DNA of 64,000 nt, taken from assembly GCF_009258225.1 (NCBI RefSeq), contig NZ_CP043617.1, forward strand, positions 558,001 through 622,000, read 5' to 3'. This document shows positions 1 through 8,949 of this stretch, in pieces (within the stretch, counting starts at the first letter, position 1; each line of letters begins with the position of its first letter). Below the pieces are notes generated by a model. It was not told the DNA's origin. It saw only the letters and a list, made by a program, of their open reading frames with translations, and did no database searches. The stretch comes from Sulfurimonas lithotrophica. GTDB taxonomy: Bacteria > Campylobacterota > Campylobacteria > Campylobacterales > Sulfurimonadaceae. The position numbers and the translations under genes were made by a program.

Positions 1-1
1 T

Positions 2-112
2 TTGGGGCTGTTTATGTCTAAGATGATAGTTGAACAATCTTTTGACGGTTCTTTGGATGTTAAAAGTAAAAAACATTACACGATTTTTAGTATAAAAATA
101 CCGACGGCGTAG
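2..112 (+). CDS. Sensor histidine kinase, C-terminal end only (cut by window start)
   Basis: The frame is open from base 2 to a TAG stop at 110-112. The first residues read L-G-L-F, which match the end of the G2 box (GxGLGLF) of a HATPase_c domain, and the tail ends in short beta strands as kinases do. The response regulator starts 3 bases after the stop, so the two form a kinase-regulator operon. Its sensor and dimerisation parts lie outside the window and cannot be described. Confidence 0.75.
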   Translation: MGLFMSKMIVEQSFDGSLDVKSKKHYTIFSIKIPTA

Positions 113-115
113 TAG

Positions 116-790
116 ATGAGAGATAAAAAGTTAAAGACTCTAAAGGTTTTACTTGTAGAGGATGAACAAGCTATTGCAGAGCTTTTAAAGAGTGCAATCG
201 GCGATAATTTTCGCTCGTTTATCATAGCAAACGACGGTCTTGAAGGTTATGAACTTTATAGTAAAATAACTCCGGATATTATCATCACGGACATTATGAT
301 GCCAAACTCATCAGGACTCGAATTAGCAAAAAAAATACGTTTAAACGATAGACTGATTCCCATAATTATTCTTAGTGCATTTAGTGAAAAGGAGAAGCTT
401 TTCGGTGCTATAGATGCAGGTGTGACAAAGTATTTTACAAAACCGTATGATCCTGATGAGATACTTGAATATATTCATACTATTGCATCTGAGATACAAG
501 AGAAGACCTTGGAGTTATGTGATGATTTTAGCTTTGATAAGAACAACCATTCACTTTACAAAGAATCCAGCTTTGTAAAGCTTAGTAAAAACGAGACAAG
601 TTTTATTACATTGCTCGCTGAATCTTTGGAGAGACGATTAAGTTACGAAGATATAAAATCTTCTATGTGGGAAGATAAAGATGTAAGTGATGAGAGGCTT
701 AGAACTTTTGTAAAAAGACTTCGTGAAAAAACCTCCAAAAATCTCATAGAGACTATTAAAGGTTACGGTTACAGACTTAACGAAAGTTAG
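116..790 (+). CDS. OmpR-type response regulator
   Basis: This 224-residue protein has a receiver domain (about residues 8-125) and a winged-helix DNA-binding domain (about 135-222). The receiver keeps the acidic pair E15/D16, the phosphoacceptor D59 in ITDIMMP, S87 and the conserved lysine K109 in TKP. The C-terminal part has the typical end of OmpR/PhoB regulators (TIKGYGYRL). It should be phosphorylated by the kinase whose end precedes it by 3 bases. Its 3' end overlaps the convergent reductase gene by 14 bases. The regulated genes and the signal are not evident. Confidence 0.9.
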   Translation: MRDKKLKTLKVLLVEDEQAIAELLKSAIGDNFRSFIIANDGLEGYELYSKITPDIIITDIMMPNSSGLELAKKIRLNDRLIPIIILSAFSEKEKLFGAIDAGVTKYFTKPYDPDEILEYIHTIASEIQEKTLELCDDFSFDKNNHSLYKESSFVKLSKNETSFITLLAESLERRLSYEDIKSSMWEDKDVSDERLRTFVKRLREKTSKNLIETIKGYGYRLNES

Positions 791-2474
791 TTCTCTCAAT
801 CGGTGGCTTGTAATTTGGGTCCTTACCCTCAATAGTCCATAACTCTTTTACTTTAAGGCTTATTGTCTTTCTAAAACCATCTTCATGTATTTCAAGCTCT
901 TTAAAGTTGTCTTTTAGTAGTTTTTCTTCATCTTCTTGAGATATCTTTTTTGATTGTTTTGGTAGTGCTATAGTTTGTTTTGACTCTAAATTTGCCAGAT
1001 GCCATAAAGACAAAAATAGTTCTGAATAGTTGTTTAAAATCTCTTTTGAATAAGTCTCAAAATCACTGTATCCGCTTTTTTCAAATAAAGAGATAATTAG
1101 TGTTACTACACTGTTAAGATGCACAAAAGGAACCATGGAAAAAAGCTCACGTCCTACACTTTTACCATCGGAGTGCTCAGCTCCTATAAAAATTCTACAA
1201 CCACCGTCCGTGTCTCCAAAGTTATTTGTTTTAAGTCCGATAAGACCGATATCGGTATGGCGGTGTCTGCCACATCCTTTTGCACAACCTGAAAAACCTA
1301 CAAAGATGGAATGTTTTTGAATTAAATCAAGTGGAAGGTATTTGGTTTCTTCTTTGATGCTCCAAACGGCATATGGACAAAGATTACCCGCACATGCTAC
1401 TACGGTTGAGCTGTTTGAAGGTGAGATAAGAGGTGATTTTTTTTCTTTAAGCCCAAGTATATAGATGTTTTGGTCTATTCCTAATCTTATTTGTGCATCG
1501 TTCTTTGTTGCAAACTCTGCAATCTTATTCATCTCGTCTGCTGTAAGTTTTGAGAAATTTGTTTGATATACAAAAGCATATGTTCCGTCTTTAAGTTCTC
1601 TATATTCACTAAACTTACCTTTATTCAAAACAAGTTCACCGCTTGTTAAAAACTCTTTTTTATACTCATTTTGAATAAGTTCTTTTAGTTTATCTATACC
1701 AATATCTTCGATGAGGTAAATAAGCCTTGTACGAGAGCGTGAGTATCTTGAACCGTGAGTATAAAAAGTTTCGACAAAAGCTTTGAAAAAATCAAATACA
1801 TCCTCTTTATGTAAAAATATATCCACATCTTGTGCAACATCTGTATTTTTTCCGCCCATATAGACATTAAAACCGAAAACTCCGTCTTTTTTTGCCAGTG
1901 CAAAGTAGATGTCGTTTGCAAAAAATGAGTTTACGTTTACCGAATTTCCGGAAATTCCGATAGATACACGGCGAGGAAGCATCCCTACATAACGAGGATT
2001 TTGTAGTATAAAGTCTTGCATCTGCTCGATTATAGGATAACACTCTATCTCACTCTCTGCTATTACTCCGTCATACGCATCCGTGACAATGTTTCTTATG
2101 TTATCCCCAAAACTCTGCCAAGTAGTAAGATTTAGCGAGTTGATGCGTTTATGAATCTCTAAAACATCATCCACGTATATATCGTGAAGTTGGATGCCTC
2201 CGCGGGCAGTCATAACTATGGTTAAATCATACTCTTTGACTATATCTGCAATAGCTTGAAACTCTTTAGTACCTATGCGACCACCTGCAAGACGGATACG
2301 AATTGTAAATTCATCTTCTAAAAAATCAGTCGTAAAAATACCAAAATCTTGAAGATAGAACCTGTCACCCTCACCAAGATTCTCAAAATCTAAATTTTCA
2401 AAATCTTTGTAATAATCTATAGGTCTAAGTCTAGCTTTGTATTTTTCACGTTTATTTAGTTTTTCATCTACCAT
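777..2474 (-). CDS. Siroheme-dependent nitrite/sulfite reductase (CobG/NirA-like)
   Basis: This 565-residue protein has the duplicated ferredoxin-like (NIR_SIR_ferr) and hemoprotein layout of siroheme/4Fe-4S reductases, which carry out six-electron reduction of nitrite to ammonium or sulfite to sulfide. Visible marks are an N-terminal half with RxAGGR and TARGGIQLH, and cluster cysteines in VVACAGNLC and GCAKGCGRH. The second motif (GCAKGC) resembles CobG and bacterial reductases rather than the plant-type GCPNSC. The first pair is spaced C-x4-C, one residue shorter than the usual C-x5-C. The gene diverges from a phosphatase-cysteine synthase operon, which fits sulfur or nitrogen assimilation. 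Substrate cannot be fixed from sequence. Confidence 0.82.
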   Translation of the reverse strand: MVDEKLNKREKYKARLRPIDYYKDFENLDFENLGEGDRFYLQDFGIFTTDFLEDEFTIRIRLAGGRIGTKEFQAIADIVKEYDLTIVMTARGGIQLHDIYVDDVLEIHKRINSLNLTTWQSFGDNIRNIVTDAYDGVIAESEIECYPIIEQMQDFILQNPRYVGMLPRRVSIGISGNSVNVNSFFANDIYFALAKKDGVFGFNVYMGGKNTDVAQDVDIFLHKEDVFDFFKAFVETFYTHGSRYSRSRTRLIYLIEDIGIDKLKELIQNEYKKEFLTSGELVLNKGKFSEYRELKDGTYAFVYQTNFSKLTADEMNKIAEFATKNDAQIRLGIDQNIYILGLKEKKSPLISPSNSSTVVACAGNLCPYAVWSIKEETKYLPLDLIQKHSIFVGFSGCAKGCGRHRHTDIGLIGLKTNNFGDTDGGCRIFIGAEHSDGKSVGRELFSMVPFVHLNSVVTLIISLFEKSGYSDFETYSKEILNNYSELFLSLWHLANLESKQTIALPKQSKKISQEDEEKLLKDNFKELEIHEDGFRKTISLKVKELWTIEGKDPNYKPPIERTNFR

Positions 2475-2573
2475 ATAACTGTCCTTTAATTTTATTATAA
2501 CAAATGAAAATAATATTTATATTGATATATGTCATTATAAATATTAGTGCTAATCATGTTCAAATCTATATGA

Positions 2574-2579
2574 TATAAT
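2574..2579 (+). promoter_or_regulatory. Putative sigma70 -10 box of the phosphatase-cysK operon
   Basis: A perfect TATAAT lies 28 bases before the TTG start at 2608, in the AT-rich divergent spacer 2475-2607. No clear -35 is visible, which is usual for Campylobacterota promoters. Confidence 0.5.
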
Positions 2580-2607
2580 TTCTCAAAATATAAAGAAGGC
2601 CACTTAT

Positions 2608-3051
2608 TTGAAATCAATTATTTTTGTTTGTTTGGGAAATATTTGCCGCTCGCCATTAGCCGATGGCATCGCAAAAAAATATATAAAAGACAACGCTTTG
2701 GATATCAGTGTTGATTCTGCAGGAACAGGTAATTGGCATGTAGGTGAAAACCCATGCCCAAACTCAATCAAGGTTGCAAAGAACAACGGTATAGATATAT
2801 CTGCTTTGGTATCAAGGCAAGTAACAAAAAATGATTTTGAAATTTATGATTTAGTTGTGGCACTTGATGATAATAACATGAATGATTTGACTGCACTAGG
2901 TGCAAAAAATATTGTAAAACTCGGTGATTATGGATTTTATGGAAAAGATGTACCGGATCCGTATTTTTATAACGGTTTTGAAGGATTTGATAAAGTTTAT
3001 GATATGATACAAAAATGCGTAATAAACTTAATAGATGAATACACTAAGTAG
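2608..3051 (+). CDS. Low-molecular-weight protein tyrosine phosphatase
   Basis: The 147-residue protein carries the family P-loop CLGNICRS near the N-terminus (nucleophile C8, R14) and the general-acid motif DP at D117-P118 followed by Y119. Length fits the family. It is a cytosolic phosphotyrosine phosphatase by family; some relatives are arsenate reductases, but these normally have extra cysteines that are not arranged that way here. The start is TTG, with GAAGG about 10 bases upstream. It lies 11 bases before cysK and is probably cotranscribed with it. Confidence 0.88.
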   Translation: MKSIIFVCLGNICRSPLADGIAKKYIKDNALDISVDSAGTGNWHVGENPCPNSIKVAKNNGIDISALVSRQVTKNDFEIYDLVVALDDNNMNDLTALGAKNIVKLGDYGFYGKDVPDPYFYNGFEGFDKVYDMIQKCVINLIDEYTK

Positions 3052-3062
3052 AGGAAAAAATT

Positions 3063-3992
3063 ATGGCTAATATTGCAAATGATGTAACTGAACTTATAGG
3101 AAATACACCTCTTGTTAGACTAAATAAGGCATCTCAAATAACTGGTGCAACGATTCTTGGAAAATGTGAGTTTATGAATCCGACAAGCTCTGTCAAAGAT
3201 AGGCTTGGATTCAACATGATAAGACGTGCACAAGAAAAGGGTCTTATAAATGAAAACTCTACAATCATTGAGCCTACAAGCGGAAATACCGGTATTGCAC
3301 TTGCAGCTAACTGTGCCGCACAAAATTTAAAACTTGTTTTGACAATGCCTGAATCTATGAGTATAGAGAGACGCAACCTGCTTAAAGCACTCGGAGCCGA
3401 GCTTGTTTTAACCTCGGCAGCTAAAGGTATGAGCGGTGCAATAGAAAAAGCCAAAGAACTTGAAGCCCTGACTAACAACTCTATTATCCTTCAGCAGTTT
3501 GAGAACGATGCAAATGCAGAGATACATGAACTTACAACCGCACGTGAAATACTGCGTGATACGGACTCAAATATAGATGCTTTTGTAGCGGCGGTCGGAA
3601 CAGGCGGTACACTTACGGGTACTGCAAGGGTTTTGAAAAAAGAGATTCAAAATATTGCCGTATTTGCAGTTGAGCCAAAAGACTCACCCGTACTCTCAGG
3701 CGGAAATGGTGGTCCTCACAAAATTCAAGGGATTGGTGCAGGTTTTATCCCTAAGGTACTAGACACTTCCGTTTACGGTGAAGTTGTGCAGGTGAGTAAT
3801 GAAGACGCAATTGAAACAGCTAAAATGCTCGCGCGTGAGGAAGGTTTACTTGTCGGAATCTCGGCAGGTGCAAATGTATGGGCTACGATGCAGGTAGCTA
3901 AAAGAGATGAATTTAAGGGCAAAATATTGGTAACTGTTCTTTGCGATACGGGTGAGAGATACTTAAGTACAGCACTTTTTAATGAAGAATGA
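3063..3992 (+). CDS. cysK: Cysteine synthase (O-acetylserine sulfhydrylase)
   Basis: This PLP enzyme makes L-cysteine from O-acetylserine and sulfide. At 309 residues it has the full family length. The PLP lysine is K45 in TSSVKDR, the substrate loop is PTSGNTG (71-77) and the phosphate-binding loop is GTGGT (179-183). The segment GGPHKIQGIGAGFIP is typical of CysK/CysM. It follows the phosphatase gene and overlaps the next gene by 11 bases, so all three are likely translated from one mRNA. The start is ATG with AGAGG upstream. Confidence 0.93.
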   Translation: MANIANDVTELIGNTPLVRLNKASQITGATILGKCEFMNPTSSVKDRLGFNMIRRAQEKGLINENSTIIEPTSGNTGIALAANCAAQNLKLVLTMPESMSIERRNLLKALGAELVLTSAAKGMSGAIEKAKELEALTNNSIILQQFENDANAEIHELTTAREILRDTDSNIDAFVAAVGTGGTLTGTARVLKKEIQNIAVFAVEPKDSPVLSGGNGGPHKIQGIGAGFIPKVLDTSVYGEVVQVSNEDAIETAKMLAREEGLLVGISAGANVWATMQVAKRDEFKGKILVTVLCDTGERYLSTALFNEE

Positions 3993-4578
3993 ATTTTTAG
4001 AGACCATAAAGATTTTAGATGCCAAAGTATGGCATCCGGAGTATCACCAAAAAAGGTATGAGAGTGTTTTAAAACATTTCGGCGTCTGTACATATAAAAA
4101 GCTTGAAGATTTTATAAAGCCGCCTAAAAAAGGTCTCTATAGATGCAGGCTAGTTTATACTCCAGAGGATATAAAAAAAATATCTGTCGAGTATATAGAG
4201 TATGAAAAAAAAGATATAAATACTCTAAAGCTTGTATATGATGATGAGATAGACTATCCGTTAAAATCTACGGACAGGTCAGAATTAAACAAACTTTATG
4301 AAAAACGTCAAGATGCAGACGACATACTTATAGTAAAAAAAGGATATTTAACAGATACAAGCATAGCAAATATTGCTCTTTTTGACGGTGAGTGGAAAAC
4401 ACCCAAATATCCGCTTTTAAAAGGTACTACAAGACAAAGATTGTTAGACAGCGGAAAAATTCATGAAGATGATATAAAAGTTCAAGATATAGGCAGGTTT
4501 TCAAAAGTTGCACTATTAAACGCTATGATAGATTTTGATATAATTGCAGATGAAAATATAAAGGATGTTTTTTGTTAG
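3982..4578 (+). CDS. Aminotransferase class IV family protein (PabC-like)
   Basis: The 198-residue protein resembles the fold-type IV PLP enzymes that include aminodeoxychorismate lyase and branched-chain aminotransferases. Supporting segments are the N-terminal YHQKRYE, the central DDILIVKKGYLTDTS, which matches the DdvLivN-G-vTEtS block, and TPKYPLLKGTTRQRLL near the end. K95 in YPLKSTDR is the likely PLP lysine. It is shorter than free-standing PabC (about 270). It could supply 4-aminobenzoate for folate, but the substrate is inferred. It overlaps cysK by 11 bases at its start and the next gene by 7 bases at its end. Confidence 0.72.
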   Translation: MKNEFLETIKILDAKVWHPEYHQKRYESVLKHFGVCTYKKLEDFIKPPKKGLYRCRLVYTPEDIKKISVEYIEYEKKDINTLKLVYDDEIDYPLKSTDRSELNKLYEKRQDADDILIVKKGYLTDTSIANIALFDGEWKTPKYPLLKGTTRQRLLDSGKIHEDDIKVQDIGRFSKVALLNAMIDFDIIADENIKDVFC

Positions 4579-5033
4579 AAGATTTGATTCAAGACGAAGG
4601 TTTTGCAAAAGTTATGAAAAATAATATTGCGCAACTTATTGTCTATCTATTTGAAAAAGATAAAAATTTCGGAATACTTTGTAATATTTCCGATGTTGAT
4701 TTTTCTCCAGAGTTGCCTGAAGAGATTTTGTCTCAGTTTCATAATATGACTCTGTTTTTTTTAGCCGGTTATACCTTTGAGACTGCAAGAATTGAAGCCG
4801 ATAACTTAGTTTTTGAAGCAGGTTTTGGAGCAGATAATTTTGGTTCGGTCGTAAATGTACCTTTGCTTAGTATTGTTCAGATTATAATAGATGAACAGCC
4901 TGTGCTGATTAATCTTGCAAAATATAAAAAGAAAGAACAAGAAAGTACTACAAAAAAAGTTGATCAAGAGGGTGTAGAAAATTCTATGAATATGTTTTTA
5001 TCAAATCCCGATAATGCTAAGTTCCTTAAATAA
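4572..5033 (+). CDS. Conserved hypothetical protein, unknown function
   Basis: This is a 153-residue soluble protein that I do not recognise. The TTG start lies inside the stop region of the preceding gene (TTGTTAG), which suggests translational coupling. The first 110 residues are mixed hydrophobic and acidic, without a signal peptide or membrane helix. The stretch AKYKKKEQESTTKKVDQEG looks like a flexible linker to a short C-terminal tail. A perfect inverted repeat overlaps its stop codon. No catalytic motif is visible. Confidence 0.6.
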   Translation: MLEDLIQDEGFAKVMKNNIAQLIVYLFEKDKNFGILCNISDVDFSPELPEEILSQFHNMTLFFLAGYTFETARIEADNLVFEAGFGADNFGSVVNVPLLSIVQIIIDEQPVLINLAKYKKKEQESTTKKVDQEGVENSMNMFLSNPDNAKFLK

Positions 5034-5040
5034 GGAACTT
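5019..5040. terminator. Bidirectional terminator hairpin between convergent genes
   Basis: A perfect 10-bp inverted repeat (AAGTTCCTTA with loop AA) spans the stop codon of the hypothetical gene and reaches the stop of the LysR gene. It is followed by a T-rich stretch on the plus strand, so it can end transcription from both sides. Confidence 0.7.
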
Positions 5041-5942
5041 TATATTTTGTTTAAAGATAGTAAGTAGCTTACTACATTATCGACAAATGCGTCGTGTTTT
5101 CTATCTTTAGAGTAAGCTATATAGAACTTACGTTCCATTTTAAAATTTTTAAGTCTAGCACAATATAGTCTTTCCTGATCAACATCATCTTTAATAACGT
5201 GCCTACTCATAATAGATACTAAAGGACGCTCTGCATCTCTGTTTGAATGTAAAATAGCTTCTTTGATAGCTGTAGGAGATTCCATTACACTTACTACGTT
5301 AAAGTTGTTACACTGCACACCTATCTCTTCAAAAACTTCGGCAGTCAATCTTCTTGTATGTGAATGTTCATCACGGCAAATCCAATCAAACTCCATTAAA
5401 TCTTCGCCTGTCAATTGTTTCTTTATAGGTTGGTTTGAAAAAACTACAAGCTCATCTTCAATCCACTCTCTATATATAATATCATCTCTAAATACAGGTG
5501 ATTCTATTAGTGCTAAATCAATTTTTTTATCTTCAAGTGCATCTATAATGTTTGATGATTTATCAACGTTCATATGTACTTCGTTGTCTATTCTTTTTTT
5601 AATCTCAGCTATATAATTTGGAAGTACATAGTTACCGATAGCATTAGATGAGCCTATTACAAAAGTAAATTCTTTATTAATAATACTAATAAGTTCTTTT
5701 TCACTGTTTTCTATAGCTTTTTCTAATCTTTTTGCTATTCTATAAAGATCTTCTCCCTCTTTTGTAAGTAAGATACCGTTCTTTTTTCTTTGAACAATCT
5801 TAGTATCAAGATAGTCTTCAATGAACTTTATTTGTTGCGTAACAGCAGGTTGAGAGATACCGAGTTTTGCTGAAGCTTTAGAAAAACTCTTCTCTTTTGT
5901 TACCATCAAAAATGTTTGCAGTTTAGCAAAATCTTTTAACAT
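5040..5942 (-). CDS. LysR-family transcriptional regulator
   Basis: The 300-residue protein has an N-terminal winged helix-turn-helix (about residues 5-62, with SFSKASAKLGISQPAVTQQIK at the core) and a periplasmic-binding-like effector domain (about 90-295). This is full LysR length. Its upstream spacer holds a TAATGA-N12-TCATTA dyad at 5964-5987, a plausible autoregulatory site. The nearby reductase and cysK genes make sulfur or nitrogen assimilation a possible target, but that is inference. Confidence 0.88.
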   Translation of the reverse strand: MLKDFAKLQTFLMVTKEKSFSKASAKLGISQPAVTQQIKFIEDYLDTKIVQRKKNGILLTKEGEDLYRIAKRLEKAIENSEKELISIINKEFTFVIGSSNAIGNYVLPNYIAEIKKRIDNEVHMNVDKSSNIIDALEDKKIDLALIESPVFRDDIIYREWIEDELVVFSNQPIKKQLTGEDLMEFDWICRDEHSHTRRLTAEVFEEIGVQCNNFNVVSVMESPTAIKEAILHSNRDAERPLVSIMSRHVIKDDVDQERLYCARLKNFKMERKFYIAYSKDRKHDAFVDNVVSYLLSLNKI

Positions 5943-5963
5943 AATAATTCCTATAAGTTTAAG

Positions 5964-6014
5964 TAATGATGAAATTATAACTCATTATTATAATAAAAGC
6001 AATATTTTTATTAT
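5964..6014. promoter_or_regulatory. Two dyads in the LysR/helicase divergent spacer
   Basis: TAATGA-N12-TCATTA (5964-5987) and a 9-bp inverted repeat with a 7-base spacer (arms 5990-5998 and 6006-6014) sit between the divergent lysR and helicase genes. The first has the size and symmetry of a LysR operator. TATAAT boxes for the helicase follow at 6012-6017 and 6033-6038. Confidence 0.45.
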
Positions 6015-6068
6015 AATTTAGAAAATTTTTGATATAATAAATAAAATTGAATGAATTTAGTGGGATAT

Positions 6069-8117
6069 ATGGAAAAAATTTTTGCAAGGCTTAATGAAGA
6101 ACAAAGTATTGCCGTAAAAAACACGGAAGGACCCGTGTTAATACTAGCAGGAGCAGGAAGTGGAAAGACTACTACTATAGTCTCAAGGCTTGCTTATCTT
6201 GTTAAAGGTGTGGGAATTCCGGCTTCAAATACTTTGACCCTTACATTTACAAATAAAGCCGCAAAAGAGATGCGTGAACGTGCACTTGGCATGATGGAAG
6301 ACGTCTCTTATCCTCCTCTTCTTTGTACATTTCATAAGTTTGGGCTTTTATTTTTAAAGTTCAATATCCACTTAATGGGTAGAAAAAATAACTTTGTCGT
6401 TATAGATACCGATGATAAAAAAAGAATAATCAAAAAAATAAACTCAGAAATTGCAACTCCGCTTATAGCAAGTGAGATATCAAGATATAAAAACTCACTT
6501 ATGACACCTGATGATGCTTATAAGCAAGCCGAACTATATAACTATCAGCAAATAGCAAAAGTTTATGAAGAGTATGAAGCATACTTGGCAGAAAACAATC
6601 TTGTAGATTTTGATGATTTGATAGCTCTTACATATAAACTTTTAGAAGATAATCCCGAGTTAGCCAAAAAAACTAGTGAAAAGTACCAGTATATTATGGT
6701 AGATGAGTACCAAGATACAAACGAGCTACAACTTAAGCTTTTGCAAAAACTTTGTTCAACTCACAATAATATCTGTGTAGTAGGGGATGATGATCAGAGC
6801 ATCTACGGTTGGCGCGGTGCTCATATAAGAAATATTATGGAGTTTGACCAGGATTTTGAAAATACCGCCGTTTTTAAACTTCAAAACAACTACCGTTCAC
6901 GCGAGCCTATCTTAAAAGTTGCAAATGCTTTAATAGAACATAACCGTTCACGTCTTGGAAAAGAACTTAAGCCTACTCGCGGCAGCGGAGAAGATGTAGT
7001 TGTTTTGAATTCGCATGATGAGAGTGAAGAAGCCAGAAAAATAGCTACAAATATAACAAAACTTATAGACTCGGGAGTGAGTGCAAAAGATATAGCCGTT
7101 TTATATCGTGTAAATGTTCTCTCCCGTTCAATCGAAGAGGGATTAAACCGTGCAAGGATTAACTACAAACTTGTAGGCGGACAACGATTTTACGACAGAG
7201 CCGAAGTTAAAGATTTGATATCTTATATACGTGTTATCACGAACTTTAATGATGATTTTTCTTTTAAAAGAATTATAAACAAGCCAAAACGCGGTTTGGG
7301 TAAAGCTAGTGTGGATAAACTTGAACTATCTGCACATGCAGCCGAAAAGTCAATATTTGAGTTTATAAAAAGTTCAAGTGTTGCCGAGCTTGAAGCACTT
7401 GTAAGAAAGAAAAATGCAAAAACTCTAAAACAGTTTATAAAAGACATACAAAGCGTAGCAAAAGTTGCAGAGGAATCTACATATAATTTTATCGATGTAT
7501 TAGAAGATACCTTTAGTCTAAAAGATATATATAAATCTCAACCGGATGAGCAGGAAAGAATCCTAAATATGGATGAGTTTTATGCACTTTTCCGTGACTT
7601 TATAAAAAATAATCCCGAATCTGGACTTGATGAGTTTTTGAACGAACTTACACTTCAAAGCGAACAAGATCAGGTTGAGGGTGAGAGCATCTATATGATG
7701 AGCATCCATGCATCTAAAGGTTTAGAGTTTGACCATATCTTTATAATAGGTATGGAAGAGGGCTTTTTACCTCTTGTGGGTGATGGAAGTGACTTAGAAG
7801 AGGAACGCCGTCTTGGTTACGTTTCTTTTACGCGTGCAAAAGAGAAACTTACATTGTCTCATGTAAGCAGTCGTTTTTACAAAGGGCGTAGAAGTGACTT
7901 GGAAAAATCAAGATTTTTTAATGAAGCCGGACTTTGTCAAGGGTCTTTGAAGCTAGAGAAAAATACGGCTTTTAAAAAGGGTGATTTAGTTCGTCATAAA
8001 ATTTTTGGAACGGGACGTGTGCTTGGTGTGTCAAAAGCAGGGAAAGAGTTTAAACTAAACATCAATTTCGCAGGTACGAAAAAAGATATACTTGCATCGT
8101 TTATAGAACGTTTATAG
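6069..8117 (+). CDS. UvrD/Rep/PcrA-type ATP-dependent DNA helicase
   Basis: This superfamily 1A 3'-5' DNA helicase of about 682 residues has Walker A GAGSGKTT near the N-terminus, the motif II segment MVDEYQDTNE, motif III GDDDQSIYGWRGA, motif IV NYRS and motifs V/VI in SIHASKGLEFDHIF and GYVSFTRAKEKL. The C-terminus holds a small Tudor-like domain (GDLVRHKIFGTGRVLGV), as in PcrA/UvrD. The role is repair or replication restart. I chose the ATG at 6069, which has GTGGGA upstream and begins MEKIFARLNEEQ; an ATG at 6051 in the same frame is possible. It begins a run of housekeeping genes. Confidence 0.92.
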   Translation: MEKIFARLNEEQSIAVKNTEGPVLILAGAGSGKTTTIVSRLAYLVKGVGIPASNTLTLTFTNKAAKEMRERALGMMEDVSYPPLLCTFHKFGLLFLKFNIHLMGRKNNFVVIDTDDKKRIIKKINSEIATPLIASEISRYKNSLMTPDDAYKQAELYNYQQIAKVYEEYEAYLAENNLVDFDDLIALTYKLLEDNPELAKKTSEKYQYIMVDEYQDTNELQLKLLQKLCSTHNNICVVGDDDQSIYGWRGAHIRNIMEFDQDFENTAVFKLQNNYRSREPILKVANALIEHNRSRLGKELKPTRGSGEDVVVLNSHDESEEARKIATNITKLIDSGVSAKDIAVLYRVNVLSRSIEEGLNRARINYKLVGGQRFYDRAEVKDLISYIRVITNFNDDFSFKRIINKPKRGLGKASVDKLELSAHAAEKSIFEFIKSSSVAELEALVRKKNAKTLKQFIKDIQSVAKVAEESTYNFIDVLEDTFSLKDIYKSQPDEQERILNMDEFYALFRDFIKNNPESGLDEFLNELTLQSEQDQVEGESIYMMSIHASKGLEFDHIFIIGMEEGFLPLVGDGSDLEEERRLGYVSFTRAKEKLTLSHVSSRFYKGRRSDLEKSRFFNEAGLCQGSLKLEKNTAFKKGDLVRHKIFGTGRVLGVSKAGKEFKLNINFAGTKKDILASFIERL

Positions 8118-8124
8118 GCCCTTT

Positions 8125-8949
8125 ATGAACAGACTGTTTGTTGCATACAAACCATCAAATATCAGCTCCAATTTTTTCTTAAATAAATTAAAAAGAAAAT
8201 ATAATCAGAAAAAAGCAGGTTTTTCAGGTACGCTTGACCCTTTTGCTAAAGGAGTGCTGGTTATAGGTATGGGAAGTCATACTAAACTGTTTCGTTTTTT
8301 AAATAAAACACCAAAGATATACAGAGCTACACTTTGGCTAGGAGCTAAGAGTGACAGCTTAGATACAGAGATGATTGAACATATTGATGAACTAAATAGA
8401 TTTAGTGAGGATGAAGTACTGAAAGCACTTAAATCGCTTCAGGGTGAGTTGGAGTATGAGCCGCCTATTTTCTCGGCAAAACGCATAAACGGACAACGTG
8501 CATATGATTTGGCACGTGCAGGCGTAGAGTTTGAGTTAAATAAAATAAACTCTACTATTTATGAGACAAAACTTATATCTTACTGCCACCCTTTTGTAAC
8601 TTTTGAAGCTACGGTTAGCGAGGGTACATATATAAGAAGTCTTGGATTATTGCTTGCAAATAGGCTTGGAGTAGAATATGGAAGCTTAAGTATGTTAGAA
8701 AGACTGAGTGAAGGTCAGTTCTTTTATGATGATGAAAAAGCACTTGACATTAAAAAATCTTTGAATATTCCTCAAAATTTTTATGATGGAGATGAACAAA
8801 ATATCAAATATGGAAGAGTTATTGCTTTAGAAGATATAAGAAACAAAAAAGACGGATATTATTGGATCGATAACGGTGATAATATCTCTGTAATAAATAT
8901 AGAAAAAAGCAAAGTAAAATATGAGCTCGGTAGGATATATATATGTTAG
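8125..8949 (+). CDS. truB: tRNA pseudouridine(55) synthase
   Basis: TruB makes the universal pseudouridine 55 in the T-loop of tRNAs. The 274-residue protein has the catalytic motif GTLDPFAKGVL with D38, preceded by KKAGFSG. The central EPPIFSAKRINGQRAYDLARAG and SEGTYIRSLG segments are also typical. It is slightly short because the C-terminal PUA-like part is reduced. Its stop overlaps the start of csrA by 7 bases, so the two are coupled. Confidence 0.93.
   Translation: MNRLFVAYKPSNISSNFFLNKLKRKYNQKKAGFSGTLDPFAKGVLVIGMGSHTKLFRFLNKTPKIYRATLWLGAKSDSLDTEMIEHIDELNRFSEDEVLKALKSLQGELEYEPPIFSAKRINGQRAYDLARAGVEFELNKINSTIYETKLISYCHPFVTFEATVSEGTYIRSLGLLLANRLGVEYGSLSMLERLSEGQFFYDDEKALDIKKSLNIPQNFYDGDEQNIKYGRVIALEDIRNKKDGYYWIDNGDNISVINIEKSKVKYELGRIYIC

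Noticed and set aside
3134-4093. Open frames antisense to cysK (3134-3478 and 3773-4093)
   Set aside because: Both are shadows of cysK and the next gene. No motif or ribosome binding site supports them.
6069-8117. UvrD-like helicase as the partner (GajB-like) of the OLD-like ATPase
   Set aside because: The two genes are 24 kb apart, the helicase is a full-length PcrA/UvrD type with a Tudor-like end, and it lies outside the tRNA-flanked element.
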